From Jeotgalibacillus malaysiensis (GTDB lineage: Bacteria > Bacillota > Bacilli > Bacillales > Jeotgalibacillaceae), in contig CP009416.1 of assembly GCA_000818095.1 (NCBI GenBank), positions 1,906,501 to 1,970,500 of the forward strand: a stretch of 64,000 nucleotides of DNA, given 5' to 3'. Positions 9,716 to 19,600 of this stretch are shown one piece after another. Made by a program: the position numbers and the translations under genes. The notes beneath the pieces were generated by a model. The model ran no database searches, was not told where the DNA came from, and worked only from the letters and a program-made list of their open reading frames with translations. Within the stretch, counting starts at the first letter, position 1; every line of letters begins with the position of its first letter.

Positions 9716-10130
9716 GATGATCGCCTCCGCCGTAAGAATGGTCACAAAGCTCATATAAAACCCCGTGAGCCTGTTTAGGATGCAGGAAAGCTACCTGCGC
9801 CCCGCCTGCACCCCGCTTTGATGTATCAGTAGTAAACTGAAGGCCTTTCGCACGTAATTCTTCCATTCTCTTATCGATATGCTCCACTCCGAATGCTACG
9901 TGGTGGATTCCTTCACCCTTTTTTTCAATAAACTTAGCAATTGGGGATTGGTCGTGAATTGGCTCAAGTAACTCAATTTTAATGTTACCAGCATCCAAAA
10001 AGGCAACCTTGACTCCCTGAGAATCTACTGTTTCCTGTTTAAGTAAAGTAAGCGCTAACATATCAGTATAAAAAGGAAGCGCCTCTTCAATTGATTTAAC
10101 CGCTATGCCAATATGATCTGTTTTTTTCAT
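9708..10130 (-). CDS. mce: Methylmalonyl-CoA epimerase
   Basis: VOC-fold enzyme that interconverts (S)- and (R)-methylmalonyl-CoA so that the mutase can use the product of propionyl-CoA carboxylase. The 140-residue protein shows TDHIGIAVKSIEEAL at the N-terminus (first metal His), GIHHVAFGVEHID in the middle (second His) and GVLYELCDH at the end (metal Glu). The product ends GGGDHHE and its stop overlaps the start of mmdA by 8 nt, so the two are translationally coupled. Confidence 0.95.
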   Translation of the reverse strand: MKKTDHIGIAVKSIEEALPFYTDMLALTLLKQETVDSQGVKVAFLDAGNIKIELLEPIHDQSPIAKFIEKKGEGIHHVAFGVEHIDKRMEELRAKGLQFTTDTSKRGAGGAQVAFLHPKQAHGVLYELCDHSYGGGDHHE

Positions 10131-10194
10131 CTGAATGCTCCTTTCAAACGACTACTTTTCTATTGTAACGATATCAGCTGAAGTTGACCACTAC

Positions 10195-10223
10195 TTGCGT
10201 CAGATTAGGGTTCAGTGTACAAT
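10195..10223 (+). promoter_or_regulatory. Promoter of prli42
   Basis: TTGCGT (10195-10200), a 17-bp spacer and TACAAT (10218-10223), 33 bp before the TTG start codon. Confidence 0.55.
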
Positions 10224-10256
10224 TAAATCACTATGCTGTAAAAGGAGCGAATCATT

Positions 10257-10355
10257 TTGCGCAACCGCAAATTCAGAACTTTTATCGTTTACCTGATGAT
10301 TTTTGCAATGCTTGCTTCAACGCTTGCAATCGGATTATCAATGGTTGTTTTTTAA
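10257..10355 (+). CDS. prli42: Stressosome-associated membrane miniprotein Prli42
   Basis: A 32-residue protein beginning with TTG after an excellent AAAGGAG ribosome site 8 nt upstream. It has a short basic head (RNRKFR) and one membrane helix (VYLMIFAMLASTLAIGLSM). The pattern K-x(2-4)-V-Y-x-M-x-x-x-A-M-L-x-S-T-L matches Prli42, which in Listeria anchors the stressosome to the membrane and starts the general stress response. It has its own promoter and terminator. Easily missed because of its size and TTG start. Confidence 0.85.
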   Translation: MRNRKFRTFIVYLMIFAMLASTLAIGLSMVVF

Positions 10356-10372
10356 ATTAGAATATCTGAATG

Positions 10373-10416
10373 AAAAGCAGTCCCTTTCCGATTCAAACTG
10401 GGAAGGGACTGCTTTT
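10373..10416. terminator. Bidirectional terminator between prli42 and the exporter gene
   Basis: A 17-bp stem with one imperfect pair (10373-10389 with 10400-10416), A-rich on the left and T-rich on the right, so it can stop both convergent transcripts. Confidence 0.85.
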
Positions 10417-11390
10417 TAAGTTACTGCCTGTCTTTTTGATGATGGAATCCCTCTAAACGACTGCTTGATCTGAAGATATTCTTCCATTTCTCTGATGAAT
10501 TGAAATAATGCTGCTCTTGTTTCAAATTCTTCCCGTTCTTTTGGCATTGGCATCTGTTCAATAATCAGTTTCATATCATACAGCTTTTTTAAATAAAGCA
10601 CCGCAGTGTTACCAGGGTGAATATGAGTACTTAAATCTTCTACGAATTCAGCGATCATTTCTCGTTGTTCAACTTCAGAATTCAGGGTTCTGAGGATAGG
10701 AAGCATTCTTTTAATCAGTACAAACTGTTTTTCACGCATCGTAAAATATAAATAGTAAATGTTCTCATTACGCAGAAAGTGATTTTCTACGTCCTGAAAG
10801 GCGATGGTTTTACCTTCTTTTAATAAAGCTTCTGTATCTTGTAACAGATTTTCATTCCACTCTATATGAGTATCTCTGAGATAAGCTGACATCTGCTCAA
10901 AAATTTCTTTGAATTGTGTTTCAAGCTCATTTTGCATCTTTGCCATTTTGCTTTCCACACTCGGCATGTATAAGTTCATAACCAGGGCCGTTACAACACC
11001 AATCGTCAGCAGCATCAATTCATTTCCAATTAGAGAAAGGGTGATGTTACTGCTCGTATAAAGGTGCAGGATAATGACACTGCTTGTCACAATGCCTTCT
11101 TTAATTTTCAAAGCAACTGCTGTCGGAATAAAAAATAAAAGTAAAAGTCCAATCATGATTGGGTTAAATGCAATCCCTTCGAAAAATAGATAGGAAAAAA
11201 CCATTGCTACCAGACATGCCAACACTCTGCTCCAAGAGGCTTTAACTGATTTTCTTTTCGTGTTTTGAATACATAAAATTGTGATAATGCCGGCTGATGC
11301 AAAGTTCTCGAGCCCAAGCATATTTGCAATACCAATTGCTGCTGCGGTACCTGCTGCAGTCTTAATCGTACGATAACCTATTCGGAACAT
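10416..11390 (-). CDS. Aromatic acid exporter (ArAE/FUSC) family membrane protein
   Basis: A 324-residue protein. The N-terminal half carries hydrophobic segments (about residues 8-30, 34-45, 57-72, 74-90, 100-115 and 120-140), including GTAAAIGIANMLGLENFASA, typical of DUF939/ArAE proteins such as B. subtilis YqjA. The C-terminal half is a soluble helical domain rich in charged residues. Family members are thought to export aromatic carboxylic acids or relatives, but the substrate is unknown. Monocistronic, bounded by a bidirectional terminator. Confidence 0.8.
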   Translation of the reverse strand: MFRIGYRTIKTAAGTAAAIGIANMLGLENFASAGIITILCIQNTKRKSVKASWSRVLACLVAMVFSYLFFEGIAFNPIMIGLLLLFFIPTAVALKIKEGIVTSSVIILHLYTSSNITLSLIGNELMLLTIGVVTALVMNLYMPSVESKMAKMQNELETQFKEIFEQMSAYLRDTHIEWNENLLQDTEALLKEGKTIAFQDVENHFLRNENIYYLYFTMREKQFVLIKRMLPILRTLNSEVEQREMIAEFVEDLSTHIHPGNTAVLYLKKLYDMKLIIEQMPMPKEREEFETRAALFQFIREMEEYLQIKQSFRGIPSSKRQAVT

Positions 11391-11433
11391 TGATTCTTCC
11401 TTTCTGCATTTAAAAATGAATCACACGTAATAA

Positions 11434-11458
11434 ACCCAAAGTAAAACATACTTTGGGT
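11434..11458 (-). terminator. Possible terminator of the artPQR operon
   Basis: A 9-bp perfect stem (11434-11442 with 11450-11458) 15 bp beyond artR; the following T run is weak. Confidence 0.5.
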
Positions 11459-11472
11459 CAGGGCATACGATA

Positions 11473-12195
11473 TTATAACACTTTTTGCAGAAAATTTCGG
11501 GCTCTTTCTGTTGCTGGTGCGCTGAAAAACGCTTTCGGGTCGGCCTGCTCTACAAGCATGCCTTCATCCATAAAAATAACACGGTCTGCCACTTCGCGTG
11601 CAAATCCCATTTCATGCGTCACGATCATCATTGTCATACCTGTAACTGCAAGTGATTTCATTACATCAAGCACTTCTTTTACCATTTCAGGATCAAGCGC
11701 TGAAGTCGGCTCATCAAACAGCATGACTTTTGGCTCCATTGCAAGTGCCCTTGCAATCGCAACACGCTGCTTCTGGCCTCCTGAAAGTCGATTTGGATAC
11801 TCATTTGCTTTATCAGAGAGCCCTACTTTAGCAAGTAACTCCTTGCCAAGTTTTTCTGCATCTGCTTTATTCACGTTTTTCACTTTTAAAGGTGCATATG
11901 TAACATTTTCAAGCACAGTCATATGCGGGAATAAGTGAAAATGCTGAAATACCATCCCGACTTCCGACCTCAATTTTTGCGGATTGAACTTCTTGCTTGT
12001 TACTTCATCCTGTCCGATCATAATCTTTCCTGCGGTTGGCTCTTCAAGCAGATTCAGACATCTTAGAAATGTTGATTTACCGGACCCTGAAGGCCCGATC
12101 ACAACCACTACTTCGCCTTCTTTAATTTCTGCATCAATATTTTTTAAAACTTCAAGATCACCAAAAGATTTATAAAGTCCATCTACTTTAATCAC
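11473..12195 (-). CDS. artR: Polar amino acid ABC transporter, ATP-binding protein
   Basis: ATPase of an amino acid importer. Walker [10 protein letters not shown] about residue 34, Q-loop, signature [15 protein letters not shown], Walker [13 protein letters not shown] and the switch histidine in IVTHEMGFA are all present. The 240-residue length is standard for GlnQ/ArtR. It overlaps the permease gene by 8 nt. Order SBP-permease-ATPase and position next to yqj genes match B. subtilis artPQR (yqiXYZ), an arginine transporter; the substrate assignment is from synteny, not from binding residues. Confidence 0.9.
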   Translation of the reverse strand: MIKVDGLYKSFGDLEVLKNIDAEIKEGEVVVVIGPSGSGKSTFLRCLNLLEEPTAGKIMIGQDEVTSKKFNPQKLRSEVGMVFQHFHLFPHMTVLENVTYAPLKVKNVNKADAEKLGKELLAKVGLSDKANEYPNRLSGGQKQRVAIARALAMEPKVMLFDEPTSALDPEMVKEVLDVMKSLAVTGMTMMIVTHEMGFAREVADRVIFMDEGMLVEQADPKAFFSAPATERARNFLQKVL

Positions 12196-12841
12196 TTCTT
12201 CTCATTCTCCCTTCAACCCATTTACCGGCAAACGTCAGAACAAGTACCATTAAGTAATAAATGAGCCCGGCAAACAACAGCGGCTCGAGGAACGAAAACT
12301 TGTCACTTCCAACGATATAAGCTCTTCTCATAATATCAGTAACACCGATGACAGTCACAATTGCTGATTCTTTCGTTAATGTAATAAATTCATTCATGAG
12401 TGCTGGTAAGATATTCTTCATTGCCTGAGGCAGTATAACGTCTTTCATCATTTTATTATAAGGTACACCCAGCGCCATCGCTGCTTCACGCTGTCCTTTA
12501 TCAACTGCCTGAATACCGGCACGGATGATTTCAGAAATATAAGCAGCTGAATTCAGGCCAAACGACAGGATAGCTGCAGTATAAGCCTCAATCTGAACAC
12601 CAAATAGCTGCGGCGATGCGTAATAGATAATCATCAGCTGAAGTACGAGTGGTGTTCCTCTAAATATCGAAGTATAACCATCAGCAAACCATCTTAAAAA
12701 TGGAATTCTGCCGATCTTAAATAATGATAGTATAATTCCTATTGCAAAACCAAGTAATCCGGCAATCAGAATAATCTGAAGCGTGACCCAGATCCCCTGA
12801 AGGATATATGGCATTGAAGGAACGATTTGCTCAAAGTTCAT
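12188..12841 (-). CDS. artQ: Polar amino acid ABC transporter, permease
   Basis: A 217-residue membrane protein of the HisMQ type with about five membrane segments and the EAA loop [14 protein letters not shown] that docks to the ATPase. [23 protein letters not shown] is the classic family signature just before it. It likely forms a homodimeric channel for the substrate delivered by the upstream lipoprotein. Confidence 0.9.
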   Translation of the reverse strand: MNFEQIVPSMPYILQGIWVTLQIILIAGLLGFAIGIILSLFKIGRIPFLRWFADGYTSIFRGTPLVLQLMIIYYASPQLFGVQIEAYTAAILSFGLNSAAYISEIIRAGIQAVDKGQREAAMALGVPYNKMMKDVILPQAMKNILPALMNEFITLTKESAIVTVIGVTDIMRRAYIVGSDKFSFLEPLLFAGLIYYLMVLVLTFAGKWVEGRMRRSD

Positions 12842-12878
12842 TTATATCCCTCCTGTTAATCTTCTAGTAATAAAAATG

Positions 12879-12910
12879 AAAAGAGTGCTTTTGAAAAGGA
12901 GCACTCTTTT
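12879..12910 (-). terminator. Intra-operon hairpin between artP and artQ
   Basis: An 11-bp perfect stem (12879-12889 with 12900-12910) followed by a broken T run (CATTTTTA) on the minus strand. It probably lowers transcription into artQR, so that the binding protein is made in excess, as is common in importer operons. Confidence 0.6.
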
Positions 12911-12919
12911 TTGATCAGG

Positions 12920-13711
12920 TTATTCAGCTGCATCTCCGCCAAACCATTTTTCAGCCAGTTTTTCAAGTTCACCCGATTCTTCTAGTTCGGCAAGCACTTC
13001 ATTAAACTGATCCGTCCATTCACTTTCAAGTGGCAGTGCAATTGCAGAACCTGCTTCCTGCTCTTCAACTTCAATCGTTTCACCTGTTAACTCTTCACTA
13101 TTATTCAAATATCCTTCAGCGACTGTGTTTTCAACAATAATTGCATCAAATCTTTCATTAATTACGTCCTGCATCAGTTCAGGAATACGATTTCTCGTCT
13201 CAACTGTAATATCCATTTCCTCAGCAAGCCCGTCAACATATTCCTGCTGAATAGATCCGAGTTGAACACCTACCGTTTTGCCTTCAAGATCTTCTGGCGT
13301 TGAAATGTCGCTGCCCTCAAGTGAAATAATCATATCCTGCGCTACATAGTAGATGTCTGTAAATTCCACATTTTCTTTTCTCTCTTCTGTCGGTGTCATC
13401 GCAGCAAGTACAAAGTCGACCTGTTCATTTTGAAGTGCCGTGATGAGTCCGCTGAATTCCATGTCCTGAATCGTAAACTCAAATCCAAGTTCATCTGCAA
13501 TCAGGTTAGCAAGATCAACATCATAGCCGATGATTTCATCCCCGTTTGCAGTATCTACATATTCAAAAGGTCTGTAATCTGCTGAAGTACCCATTACAAG
13601 CTGAGGTGTATCTTCAGATGAGCCAGCCTGACCTGACTGTTCTTCCTCCGAACCGCATGCTGATAGAATTAAAACACCTGTTAATGTTGAGATAAATAAT
13701 GTTTTGTTCAT
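12920..13711 (-). CDS. artP: Amino acid ABC transporter, substrate-binding lipoprotein
   Basis: A 263-residue extracytoplasmic binding protein. The signal peptide MNKTLFISTLTGVLILSAC ends in a lipobox (LSAC) with the lipidated cysteine at residue 19. An acidic linker follows, then the bilobed SBP_bac_3 fold: FEYVDTANGDEIIGYDVDLA, DFVLAAMTPTEERKENVEFT and GKTVGVQLGSIQQEYV. First gene of the operon, with promoter elements and a dyad upstream that could bind an arginine regulator such as ArgR. Confidence 0.9.
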   Translation of the reverse strand: MNKTLFISTLTGVLILSACGSEEEQSGQAGSSEDTPQLVMGTSADYRPFEYVDTANGDEIIGYDVDLANLIADELGFEFTIQDMEFSGLITALQNEQVDFVLAAMTPTEERKENVEFTDIYYVAQDMIISLEGSDISTPEDLEGKTVGVQLGSIQQEYVDGLAEEMDITVETRNRIPELMQDVINERFDAIIVENTVAEGYLNNSEELTGETIEVEEQEAGSAIALPLESEWTDQFNEVLAELEESGELEKLAEKWFGGDAAE

Positions 13712-13768
13712 TGAAATTCCCCCGTTAATGAATTTTAATACAACTTTTTGTATATTTAGTATGTTTTT

Positions 13769-13796
13769 ATTCTATCAGCATTTTTTAAACATGCAA
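13769..13796 (-). promoter_or_regulatory. Promoter of artPQR
   Basis: On the minus strand TTGCAT (13796-13791), a 16-bp spacer and TAGAAT (13774-13769) precede the artP start by about 57 bp. Confidence 0.5.
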
Positions 13797-13812
13797 TACC
13801 TTTTTTAGAAAT

Positions 13813-13873
13813 GAATAAATATAAAATTATTCTGATTTTTCATACAATATAACTCAACGTTAATGAATTGTAT
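13813..13873. promoter_or_regulatory. Possible operator dyads upstream of artP
   Basis: Two dyads lie just upstream of the putative -35. The first (13813-13832) has arms GAATAA and TTATTC, resembling ARG-box halves bound by ArgR/AhrC. The second (13842-13873) has 7-bp arms ATACAAT and ATTGTAT. The rest of the gap to 14008 shows nothing I can name. Confidence 0.35.
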
Positions 13874-14008
13874 CTTTTTTAATTTGATGATGTCATATAC
13901 CCTATAAGGGGAGTTAGTCAAATTTAACAGCTGTATATCAAAAGATTTTCACTACTGCTGCTTTAATAATGCGCCTAACGTGACTAAGCGCAGCCGGCAT
14001 TAGACCGC

Positions 14009-14042
14009 AAAAAAAGCCTCGAGACTATTTGTCTCGAGGCTT
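14009..14042 (-). terminator. Terminator of brxB
   Basis: A perfect 12-bp stem (14014-14025 with 14031-14042), loop TATTT, followed on the minus strand by seven T residues. Confidence 0.92.
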
Positions 14043-14052
14043 CATAGTTTTG

Positions 14053-14490
14053 TTATACTTCTTTACAGTGAACTTCGAACAGACTTTGAAGGTTTGCAAT
14101 AACAGACATTGGATCATGTCCCTCGATCTCGTGTCTTTCCACCATAGAAATAATTTTTCCATCTTTTAATAATGCAAATGATGGGGATGACGGAGGATAT
14201 CCTTCAAAATAGCTTCTTGCTTTCGCTGTTGCTTCTTTATCCTGACCTGCAAAAACTGTTACAAGTCGGTCAGGGCGCTTATCATAATGGATCGCATGAG
14301 CTGCTGCCGGACGTGCAATACCGCCTGCACAGCCGCAAACCGAATTAACCATCACAAGAGTCGTACCTTCTTTTTCAAGTGTTTCCTCGACTGCCTCAGG
14401 TGTAGTCAGCTGCTCATATCCTGCAGTTTCGATTTCTTCTCTCGCCTGACGGACAACGTCATTCATAAAAATATTAAAATCCATACTCAT
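14053..14490 (-). CDS. brxB: Bacilliredoxin BrxB (YqiW)
   Basis: A 145-residue thioredoxin-like protein of the BrxA/BrxB family that removes bacillithiol from S-bacillithiolated proteins after oxidative stress. The redox motif Cys-Gly-Cys lies at residues 52-54 in [15 protein letters not shown]. The [18 protein letters not shown] stretch is also characteristic. Transcribed alone with a strong terminator. The symbol follows B. subtilis YqiW; distinguishing BrxA from BrxB rests on synteny beside the mutase and bkd genes. Confidence 0.93.
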   Translation of the reverse strand: MSMDFNIFMNDVVRQAREEIETAGYEQLTTPEAVEETLEKEGTTLVMVNSVCGCAGGIARPAAAHAIHYDKRPDRLVTVFAGQDKEATAKARSYFEGYPPSSPSFALLKDGKIISMVERHEIEGHDPMSVIANLQSLFEVHCKEV

Positions 14491-14597
14491 TTTCCGACTC
14501 TCCTTTAAAGGTGATTACAAATTTATCATAGATGACCGGGACATGTTTATCAACTATATGCATTTCAAAATAATACGAAAAAAGTTTTAAAATCAGG

Positions 14598-14626
14598 TTT
14601 ACATTTCAATAAAGGTGGAATAATAG
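14598..14626 (+). promoter_or_regulatory. Promoter of the candidate small RNA
   Basis: TTTACA (14598-14603), a 17-bp spacer and TAATAG (14621-14626), placed to start transcription near 14633. Confidence 0.5.
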
Positions 14627-14632
14627 CTACTA

Positions 14633-14700
14633 GGATCTAGATTTAACCCCTAAACTCCCTAGATTTCTTTGGCGGCAGAACCCTCTGTCGTCCTTTTTTT
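14633..14700 (+). ncRNA. Candidate small regulatory RNA with C-rich loop
   Basis: About 68 nt, plus strand, between two minus-strand genes. A 6-bp stem (14635-14640 with 14659-14664) exposes an 18-nt loop containing a CCCC run and the start of a CCC run. A second hairpin (14671-14679 with 14684-14692, tetraloop) is followed by seven T residues at 14694-14700, a classic terminator on the plus strand. No plus-strand gene lies upstream, so the terminator needs a transcript of its own. C-rich loops that pair to ribosome-binding sites are known in RoxS/RsaE and FsrA, but I do not recognise this as either. Confidence 0.5.
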
Positions 14701-14702
14701 AT

Positions 14703-15716
14703 TTAATCCTTATTAAATAATACATCTACTGCTTCAGATGGGGACAGTTCGTTTTGTTTCACTTTTGATTCAAGCTTTTTCATCAGATTTTTCTTTTCCT
14801 GGTTGAAAAAAGACTCATTCAGCCTGATCTGTACAAGCTGACTCATCCAATCGACGGCCTGTCTGCTTCTTCTTTCGCGAAATTCCCCAGTTTCTTTTGT
14901 TTCATGAATAAATTGATGTATGATCTCAAATAATTCTTCAATTCCTTCATTGTATAAAGCAGAACATGTATGAGCTCTTGGCTTCCATCCTTTGGTTGCA
15001 GGTGAGAGAAAGCGTAAAATCTGATTATAATCATGCATCGTCTGAATTGCCTGATCTTTATTAGTGCCATCTGCTTTATTAATGACAATTGCATCCACCA
15101 ATTCCATGATTCCTTTTTTCATTCCCTGTAGTTCATCTCCTGCGCCTGTAAGAGAAAGCAGTAAAAAAAAGTCAGTCATGCCCCTTACGATCCCTTCACT
15201 CTGCCCTACACCAACTGTTTCAACTAAAATGAGGTCATACCCGGCTGCTTCACACAATAAAATTGTTTCTCTTGTCATTCTTGCTACTCCGCCGAGTGTA
15301 CCTGATGATGGTGAAGGTCTGATAAAAACATCCGGATGATGAGCTAAAAACTCCATCCGTGTTTTATCACCCAAAATACTGCCTCCGGATAGAGAAGAGC
15401 TCGGATCTACTGCCAGTACAGCGATTTTATAACTTTTCTTCACTGCTGTTTTCCCAAAAGACTCGATCCAGGTACTTTTGCCGGCACCGGGTACTCCAGT
15501 TATTCCTACACGGATACTGTTACCTGTATGCGGCAGAAGGGACTGTACTAATTCATTTGCTTTTTGTCTGTGATGAATAGCATTGCTTTCAATTAGTGTT
15601 ATCCCTTTTGACAGAGAACCTCTCTCACCTGCAAGTATTTTTTCTGCAAGTGACTCGATCTGAATATCATCCTGTTTCTTCTTTTTGAACACTCTTTTCT
15701 TATTTGGATTATTCAT
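14703..15716 (-). CDS. meaB: Methylmalonyl-CoA mutase-associated GTPase MeaB
   Basis: G3E-family GTPase that loads and protects adenosylcobalamin in methylmalonyl-CoA mutase. Walker A is [18 protein letters not shown], followed by [28 protein letters not shown] and the base-recognition NKADG. I start it at ATG 15716 (MNNPNKK, 337 residues), which overlaps the stop of mutA by 8 nt. A longer frame would extend 11 codons into mutA. Last gene of the mutase operon. Confidence 0.95.
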   Translation of the reverse strand: MNNPNKKRVFKKKKQDDIQIESLAEKILAGERGSLSKGITLIESNAIHHRQKANELVQSLLPHTGNSIRVGITGVPGAGKSTWIESFGKTAVKKSYKIAVLAVDPSSSLSGGSILGDKTRMEFLAHHPDVFIRPSPSSGTLGGVARMTRETILLCEAAGYDLILVETVGVGQSEGIVRGMTDFFLLLSLTGAGDELQGMKKGIMELVDAIVINKADGTNKDQAIQTMHDYNQILRFLSPATKGWKPRAHTCSALYNEGIEELFEIIHQFIHETKETGEFRERRSRQAVDWMSQLVQIRLNESFFNQEKKNLMKKLESKVKQNELSPSEAVDVLFNKD

Positions 15717-17862
15717 CCCCTGTAACTTCCTCGTAGCCAAGGCGATCATATATCTCTTCGATCACTTTTTCTGCAGCAGCCGGAATGACCGTACCTGGAC
15801 CAAAAATAGCTGATGCTCCGTTATTAAGAAGATACGCATAATCCTGAGCAGGTATAACGCCGCCAATTACGACCATAATGTCTTCTCTGCCCCATTTTTT
15901 CAGCTCCTTCATCAAAGCCGGTACAAGTGTTTTATGTCCAGCTGCAAGAGAGCTGACACCAATAACGTGAACATCATTCTCAACAGCCTGAGCCGCCGTT
16001 TCTTCTGGGGTTTGGAATAATGGTCCGATATCAACATCAAATCCAAGGTCCGCAAATGCAGTGGATATCACTTTTGCCCCTCGATCATGGCCATCCTGTC
16101 CCATTTTTGCAATTAAAATACGCGGTCTTCTGCCTTCCTGCTCCATAAATGTTGCAGTCATTTCACGAACGTGTTCAATCGCATCAGAATCAGAGTACGC
16201 ATCACTATATACACCGCTGACTGAACGGATTACAGCCTGATGTCTGCCACTCACTTTTTCAATCGCATCAGAAATTTCACCAAGGGTTGCTCTGAGTCTT
16301 GCAGCATCTATGGCTTTTTCAAGGAGATTTTCATCAGTTTCAGCTGCTTTTGTTATAGCGTCAAGCGCGCTTACAACTGCCGCTTCATCTCTTTGTTCAC
16401 GCATTTGATTAATTCTGTCGATTTGACCCTGCCTTACTTTTTCATTATCGATTGATAAAATCTCCATTTCATCTTCATGGTCGAGACGGTGACGGTTAAC
16501 GCCAATGATTACTTCTTTACCAGAGTCAATCTTTGCCTGCCTTTTAGCCGCCGCTTCTTCAATCCTCATTTTTGGCAGACCTGTCTCAATTGCTTTTGTC
16601 ATGCCGCCGAGTGATTCTATTTCTTCGATATGAGCCCAGGCTTTTTCCATAATCTGCTCAGTTAAGCTTTCTACATAATAAGAGCCTCCCCAGGGATCAA
16701 TCACATTTGTAATGCCTGTCTCTTCCTGTAGATAAAGCTGAGTATTCCTTGCTATTCTTGCTGAGAAGTCCGTTGGCAGTGCGATTGCCTCATCAAGGGC
16801 ATTTGTATGAAGAGACTGGGTATGACCCATTGCTGCAGCGTGAGCTTCCATTAAAGTCCGCATGACATTGTTATATGGATCCTGCTCAGTCAGTGACCAG
16901 CCGGATGTCTGTGAATGCGTCCTCAGCATTAAAGATTTAGGATTTTCAGGATTGAATGGCTTTATTAGTGATGCCCACATTTTTCTTGCAGCCCTCATTT
17001 TTGCCACTTCCATAAAGTAGTTCATACCGATTCCCCAGAAAAATGATAATCTCGGTGCGAACCGGTCGATTTCTATACCAGCCTTTAAGCCTGTTCTGAC
17101 ATACTCAAGCCCGTCTGCAAGTGTATAAGCAAGCTCAACATCAGCAGGTGCACCAGCTTCCTGAATATGATAGCCGGAGATTGAAATAGAATTAAATTTC
17201 GGCATTTGCCGGGCTGTATACGAAAATATATCCGCAATGATTCTCATCGACATTTCAGGAGGATAGATATAAGTATTCCTTACCATATATTCTTTTAATA
17301 TATCGTTTTGAATCGTGCCTGACAGCTGATCGGGCGTGACGCCTTGTTCTTCAGCTGCCACAATATAAAAAGCCATAATGGGCAATACAGCACCATTCAT
17401 TGTCATTGATACAGACATCTGATCAAGCGGTATACCGTCAAACAGAATTTTCATATCTTCAACAGAATCAATGGCTACCCCTGCTTTTCCCACGTCGCCT
17501 GTCACTCTGTCATGATCTGAGTCGTATCCGCGGTGAGTAGCGAGATCAAACGCAACTGATAAGCCTTTTTGACCCATCTCAAGATTTCTTCTGTAAAAAG
17601 CATTGCTCTCTTCAGCAGTTGAAAAACCGGCATATTGCCTGATTGTCCAGGGTCTTGTTGTATACATTGTCGGGTAAGGTCCGCGTGTAAATGGAGCAGC
17701 TCCCGGCAGCTCCTTTAAACTGTCTGGATTGTGCACATCACGCCCGGTATAAAAAGATTTTATTTCAATTTCTTCATTCGTCATCAGCTGATCATCTGAA
17801 ATGTCAGCGTCGTGCTTATAATCAGACCATTTAAAAGAATCTTTTTTGAATTCAGGCTTCAT
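15709..17862 (-). CDS. mutA: Methylmalonyl-CoA mutase, large (catalytic) subunit
   Basis: Adenosylcobalamin enzyme that rearranges (R)-methylmalonyl-CoA to succinyl-CoA. The 717-residue chain has the TIM barrel ([38 protein letters not shown]) and a C-terminal B12 domain with the base-off signature DGHDRGAKV, then [16 protein letters not shown] and [10 protein letters not shown]. It overlaps mutB by 11 nt and meaB by 8 nt, indicating translational coupling. With mmdA, mce and bkd genes it completes valine, isoleucine and propionate degradation. Confidence 0.96.
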   Translation of the reverse strand: MKPEFKKDSFKWSDYKHDADISDDQLMTNEEIEIKSFYTGRDVHNPDSLKELPGAAPFTRGPYPTMYTTRPWTIRQYAGFSTAEESNAFYRRNLEMGQKGLSVAFDLATHRGYDSDHDRVTGDVGKAGVAIDSVEDMKILFDGIPLDQMSVSMTMNGAVLPIMAFYIVAAEEQGVTPDQLSGTIQNDILKEYMVRNTYIYPPEMSMRIIADIFSYTARQMPKFNSISISGYHIQEAGAPADVELAYTLADGLEYVRTGLKAGIEIDRFAPRLSFFWGIGMNYFMEVAKMRAARKMWASLIKPFNPENPKSLMLRTHSQTSGWSLTEQDPYNNVMRTLMEAHAAAMGHTQSLHTNALDEAIALPTDFSARIARNTQLYLQEETGITNVIDPWGGSYYVESLTEQIMEKAWAHIEEIESLGGMTKAIETGLPKMRIEEAAAKRQAKIDSGKEVIIGVNRHRLDHEDEMEILSIDNEKVRQGQIDRINQMREQRDEAAVVSALDAITKAAETDENLLEKAIDAARLRATLGEISDAIEKVSGRHQAVIRSVSGVYSDAYSDSDAIEHVREMTATFMEQEGRRPRILIAKMGQDGHDRGAKVISTAFADLGFDVDIGPLFQTPEETAAQAVENDVHVIGVSSLAAGHKTLVPALMKELKKWGREDIMVVIGGVIPAQDYAYLLNNGASAIFGPGTVIPAAAEKVIEEIYDRLGYEEVTGDE

Positions 17863-19477
17863 GATTTACTCCTCCAGTCCCTGCAAATAATACACTTTCT
17901 AAAAATGACACGATATCAATACCGTGATAAAGACTTCCGTCGATTCCCTCTGCTTCACGCTTACCCGCAATGAAAAATTTCTGATCAGGTTTTTTTGATT
18001 GAACCGCTTCCGCTAAAAGCTGATCATAAGCTGCGTCAGACCCGCACACAATACATACATCCGCTTCATCCTGGTGATACTCCGGCACTACACCCGCTCC
18101 GGCAAAAACACCCTTTACAAAGTCAGCGCGGGGTTTATAATCTTTCAATTCCCCTAAAGTCAGCAGACCAATTTTCCGCACAGGATTGTTTTGAACTTTA
18201 TGTATTAACAGATCCCAGGCATAACCAGCTGTATCAGGAATGTTATCAATCCTGTTTTTCTCAGCAGGTGCATACTTGTTCATACCAACGAGCGATTTTG
18301 TCCTTGTTCTTACTCCATTATCACGTTGATCACGAGTTGCTTGAACGTCAGCCATAAACGACTGATAAGCAGCAGACAACCCTCCACCTGCTTCAATATC
18401 GCATAACGTTTCCCATGCCATTTCGGCAAGTTCTTTTGATAAATGCTCAATATAAAAAGAGCCGCCAGCAGGATCAATCATTTTTTGCAAAAACATCTCT
18501 TCCTTCAGTATCAGGCCAATATTTCTAGCTGCACGGACTGCCTGACTCGATGATACGTTATTAAAACCGTCATGCGGTCTTACATACAAGTAATCAGTTC
18601 CACCTAACACAGCAGCGAATGCTTCGTTTCCGCTTCTAAGCATGTTTGTATGCTCATCCTGTGTAAGCTTTGTAAATGCTGATGTTTCCGTACTGATCGT
18701 CACAGTGGAATCAACACCATACTGAGCGGTAAAATGACGCCAGACTGCACGGAAAGCTCTAAGCTTTGAAATCTCTGTAAAAAAGTCTGATCCGATTGCA
18801 AATTCCACATGCATCTTAGAGAACGTTTTTTCAGCGCTCCAGCCAGATTGTTCTGCGAGCTGTATTACTCTGCTTGCCTGCATAAGAATAAAAGCGAGTT
18901 CCTGAACGGCATTTGCTCCTTTATCGTGGATTGGCAGGCTCGAAAGAATAATTGATTGTAACTCAGGCTGCACCTGATCAATTGTTATAATATCCTCGAT
19001 CCAGTTTTCATTCAGCTCATGGTCACTGCAAGTTTTTCCTAAAATCCCAGTTATATCAGCCTTTTTAGCAGCTGCCATCCACGGTGTAATGTCTGATGAT
19101 TTAATATAGATATGTAAGTTATCTTTTAGAGTCAGAAAATCCAATGCCTGGTCAGAATTAAATAGCGTTGCATTTGTTTCATTCAACGCTGCGACTTCAG
19201 AGCCTCTTTTTAATTCCTCATCTGCAAACCGGATCAACTCCTCCGGCCGCTCACCCTGTGCCTGCTGGGAAATCATCCATTGTGCTTTTGATTTCCATCC
19301 TCTTGAAATATGTGTATCAGATTGATCAGGGCGGTCAGTATAGAGGGGTTTAATTGTAACCCCTTCTAAAGTTTTTATATGCAAGGTATCAACAGGCTTA
19401 CCTTTTAACACCTTTTTAACCTGCTCCTGCCAATCATCATATGATGATGCCGGGAATTCTGTATCTTTTAATGTCAT
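17852..19477 (-). CDS. mutB: Methylmalonyl-CoA mutase, small subunit
   Basis: Non-catalytic partner of MutA. It has the same barrel plus B12-like domain layout but lacks the DxHxxG cobalamin motif. [15 protein letters not shown]-like sequence ([19 protein letters not shown]) is shared with the large subunit. The start is uncertain. ATG 19477 (MTLKDTEFP, 541 residues) fits the family, but the good ribosome site AAGGGGAGGGAG is 18 nt upstream, with a small GCTGC/GCAGC hairpin between. An ATG at 19537 lacks a ribosome site. Confidence 0.9.
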   Translation of the reverse strand: MTLKDTEFPASSYDDWQEQVKKVLKGKPVDTLHIKTLEGVTIKPLYTDRPDQSDTHISRGWKSKAQWMISQQAQGERPEELIRFADEELKRGSEVAALNETNATLFNSDQALDFLTLKDNLHIYIKSSDITPWMAAAKKADITGILGKTCSDHELNENWIEDIITIDQVQPELQSIILSSLPIHDKGANAVQELAFILMQASRVIQLAEQSGWSAEKTFSKMHVEFAIGSDFFTEISKLRAFRAVWRHFTAQYGVDSTVTISTETSAFTKLTQDEHTNMLRSGNEAFAAVLGGTDYLYVRPHDGFNNVSSSQAVRAARNIGLILKEEMFLQKMIDPAGGSFYIEHLSKELAEMAWETLCDIEAGGGLSAAYQSFMADVQATRDQRDNGVRTRTKSLVGMNKYAPAEKNRIDNIPDTAGYAWDLLIHKVQNNPVRKIGLLTLGELKDYKPRADFVKGVFAGAGVVPEYHQDEADVCIVCGSDAAYDQLLAEAVQSKKPDQKFFIAGKREAEGIDGSLYHGIDIVSFLESVLFAGTGGVNHEA

Positions 19478-19560
19478 AAACGTGCTGCTAAGCAGCTCCC
19501 TCCCCTTTGTAATCGTTTTCAATTCTCTCAAGACCATTATAGAGAAAAGTTGTTCAGATG

Positions 19561-19592
19561 AAAAGAGAGCCGCCAGTATGATACTGGCGGCT
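19561..19592 (-). terminator. Terminator of the bkd operon
   Basis: An 11-bp GC-rich stem (19568-19578 with 19582-19592), then CTCTTTT on the minus strand. Its core arms are identical to those of the spo0A terminator at 30779-30800. Confidence 0.8.
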
Positions 19593-19600
19593 GTTCTTAC

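Noticed and set aside
8165-9754. mmdA starting at 9754
   Set aside because: This would overlap mce by 47 bp and has no ribosome site; ATG 9715 has GGAGG and fits the family.
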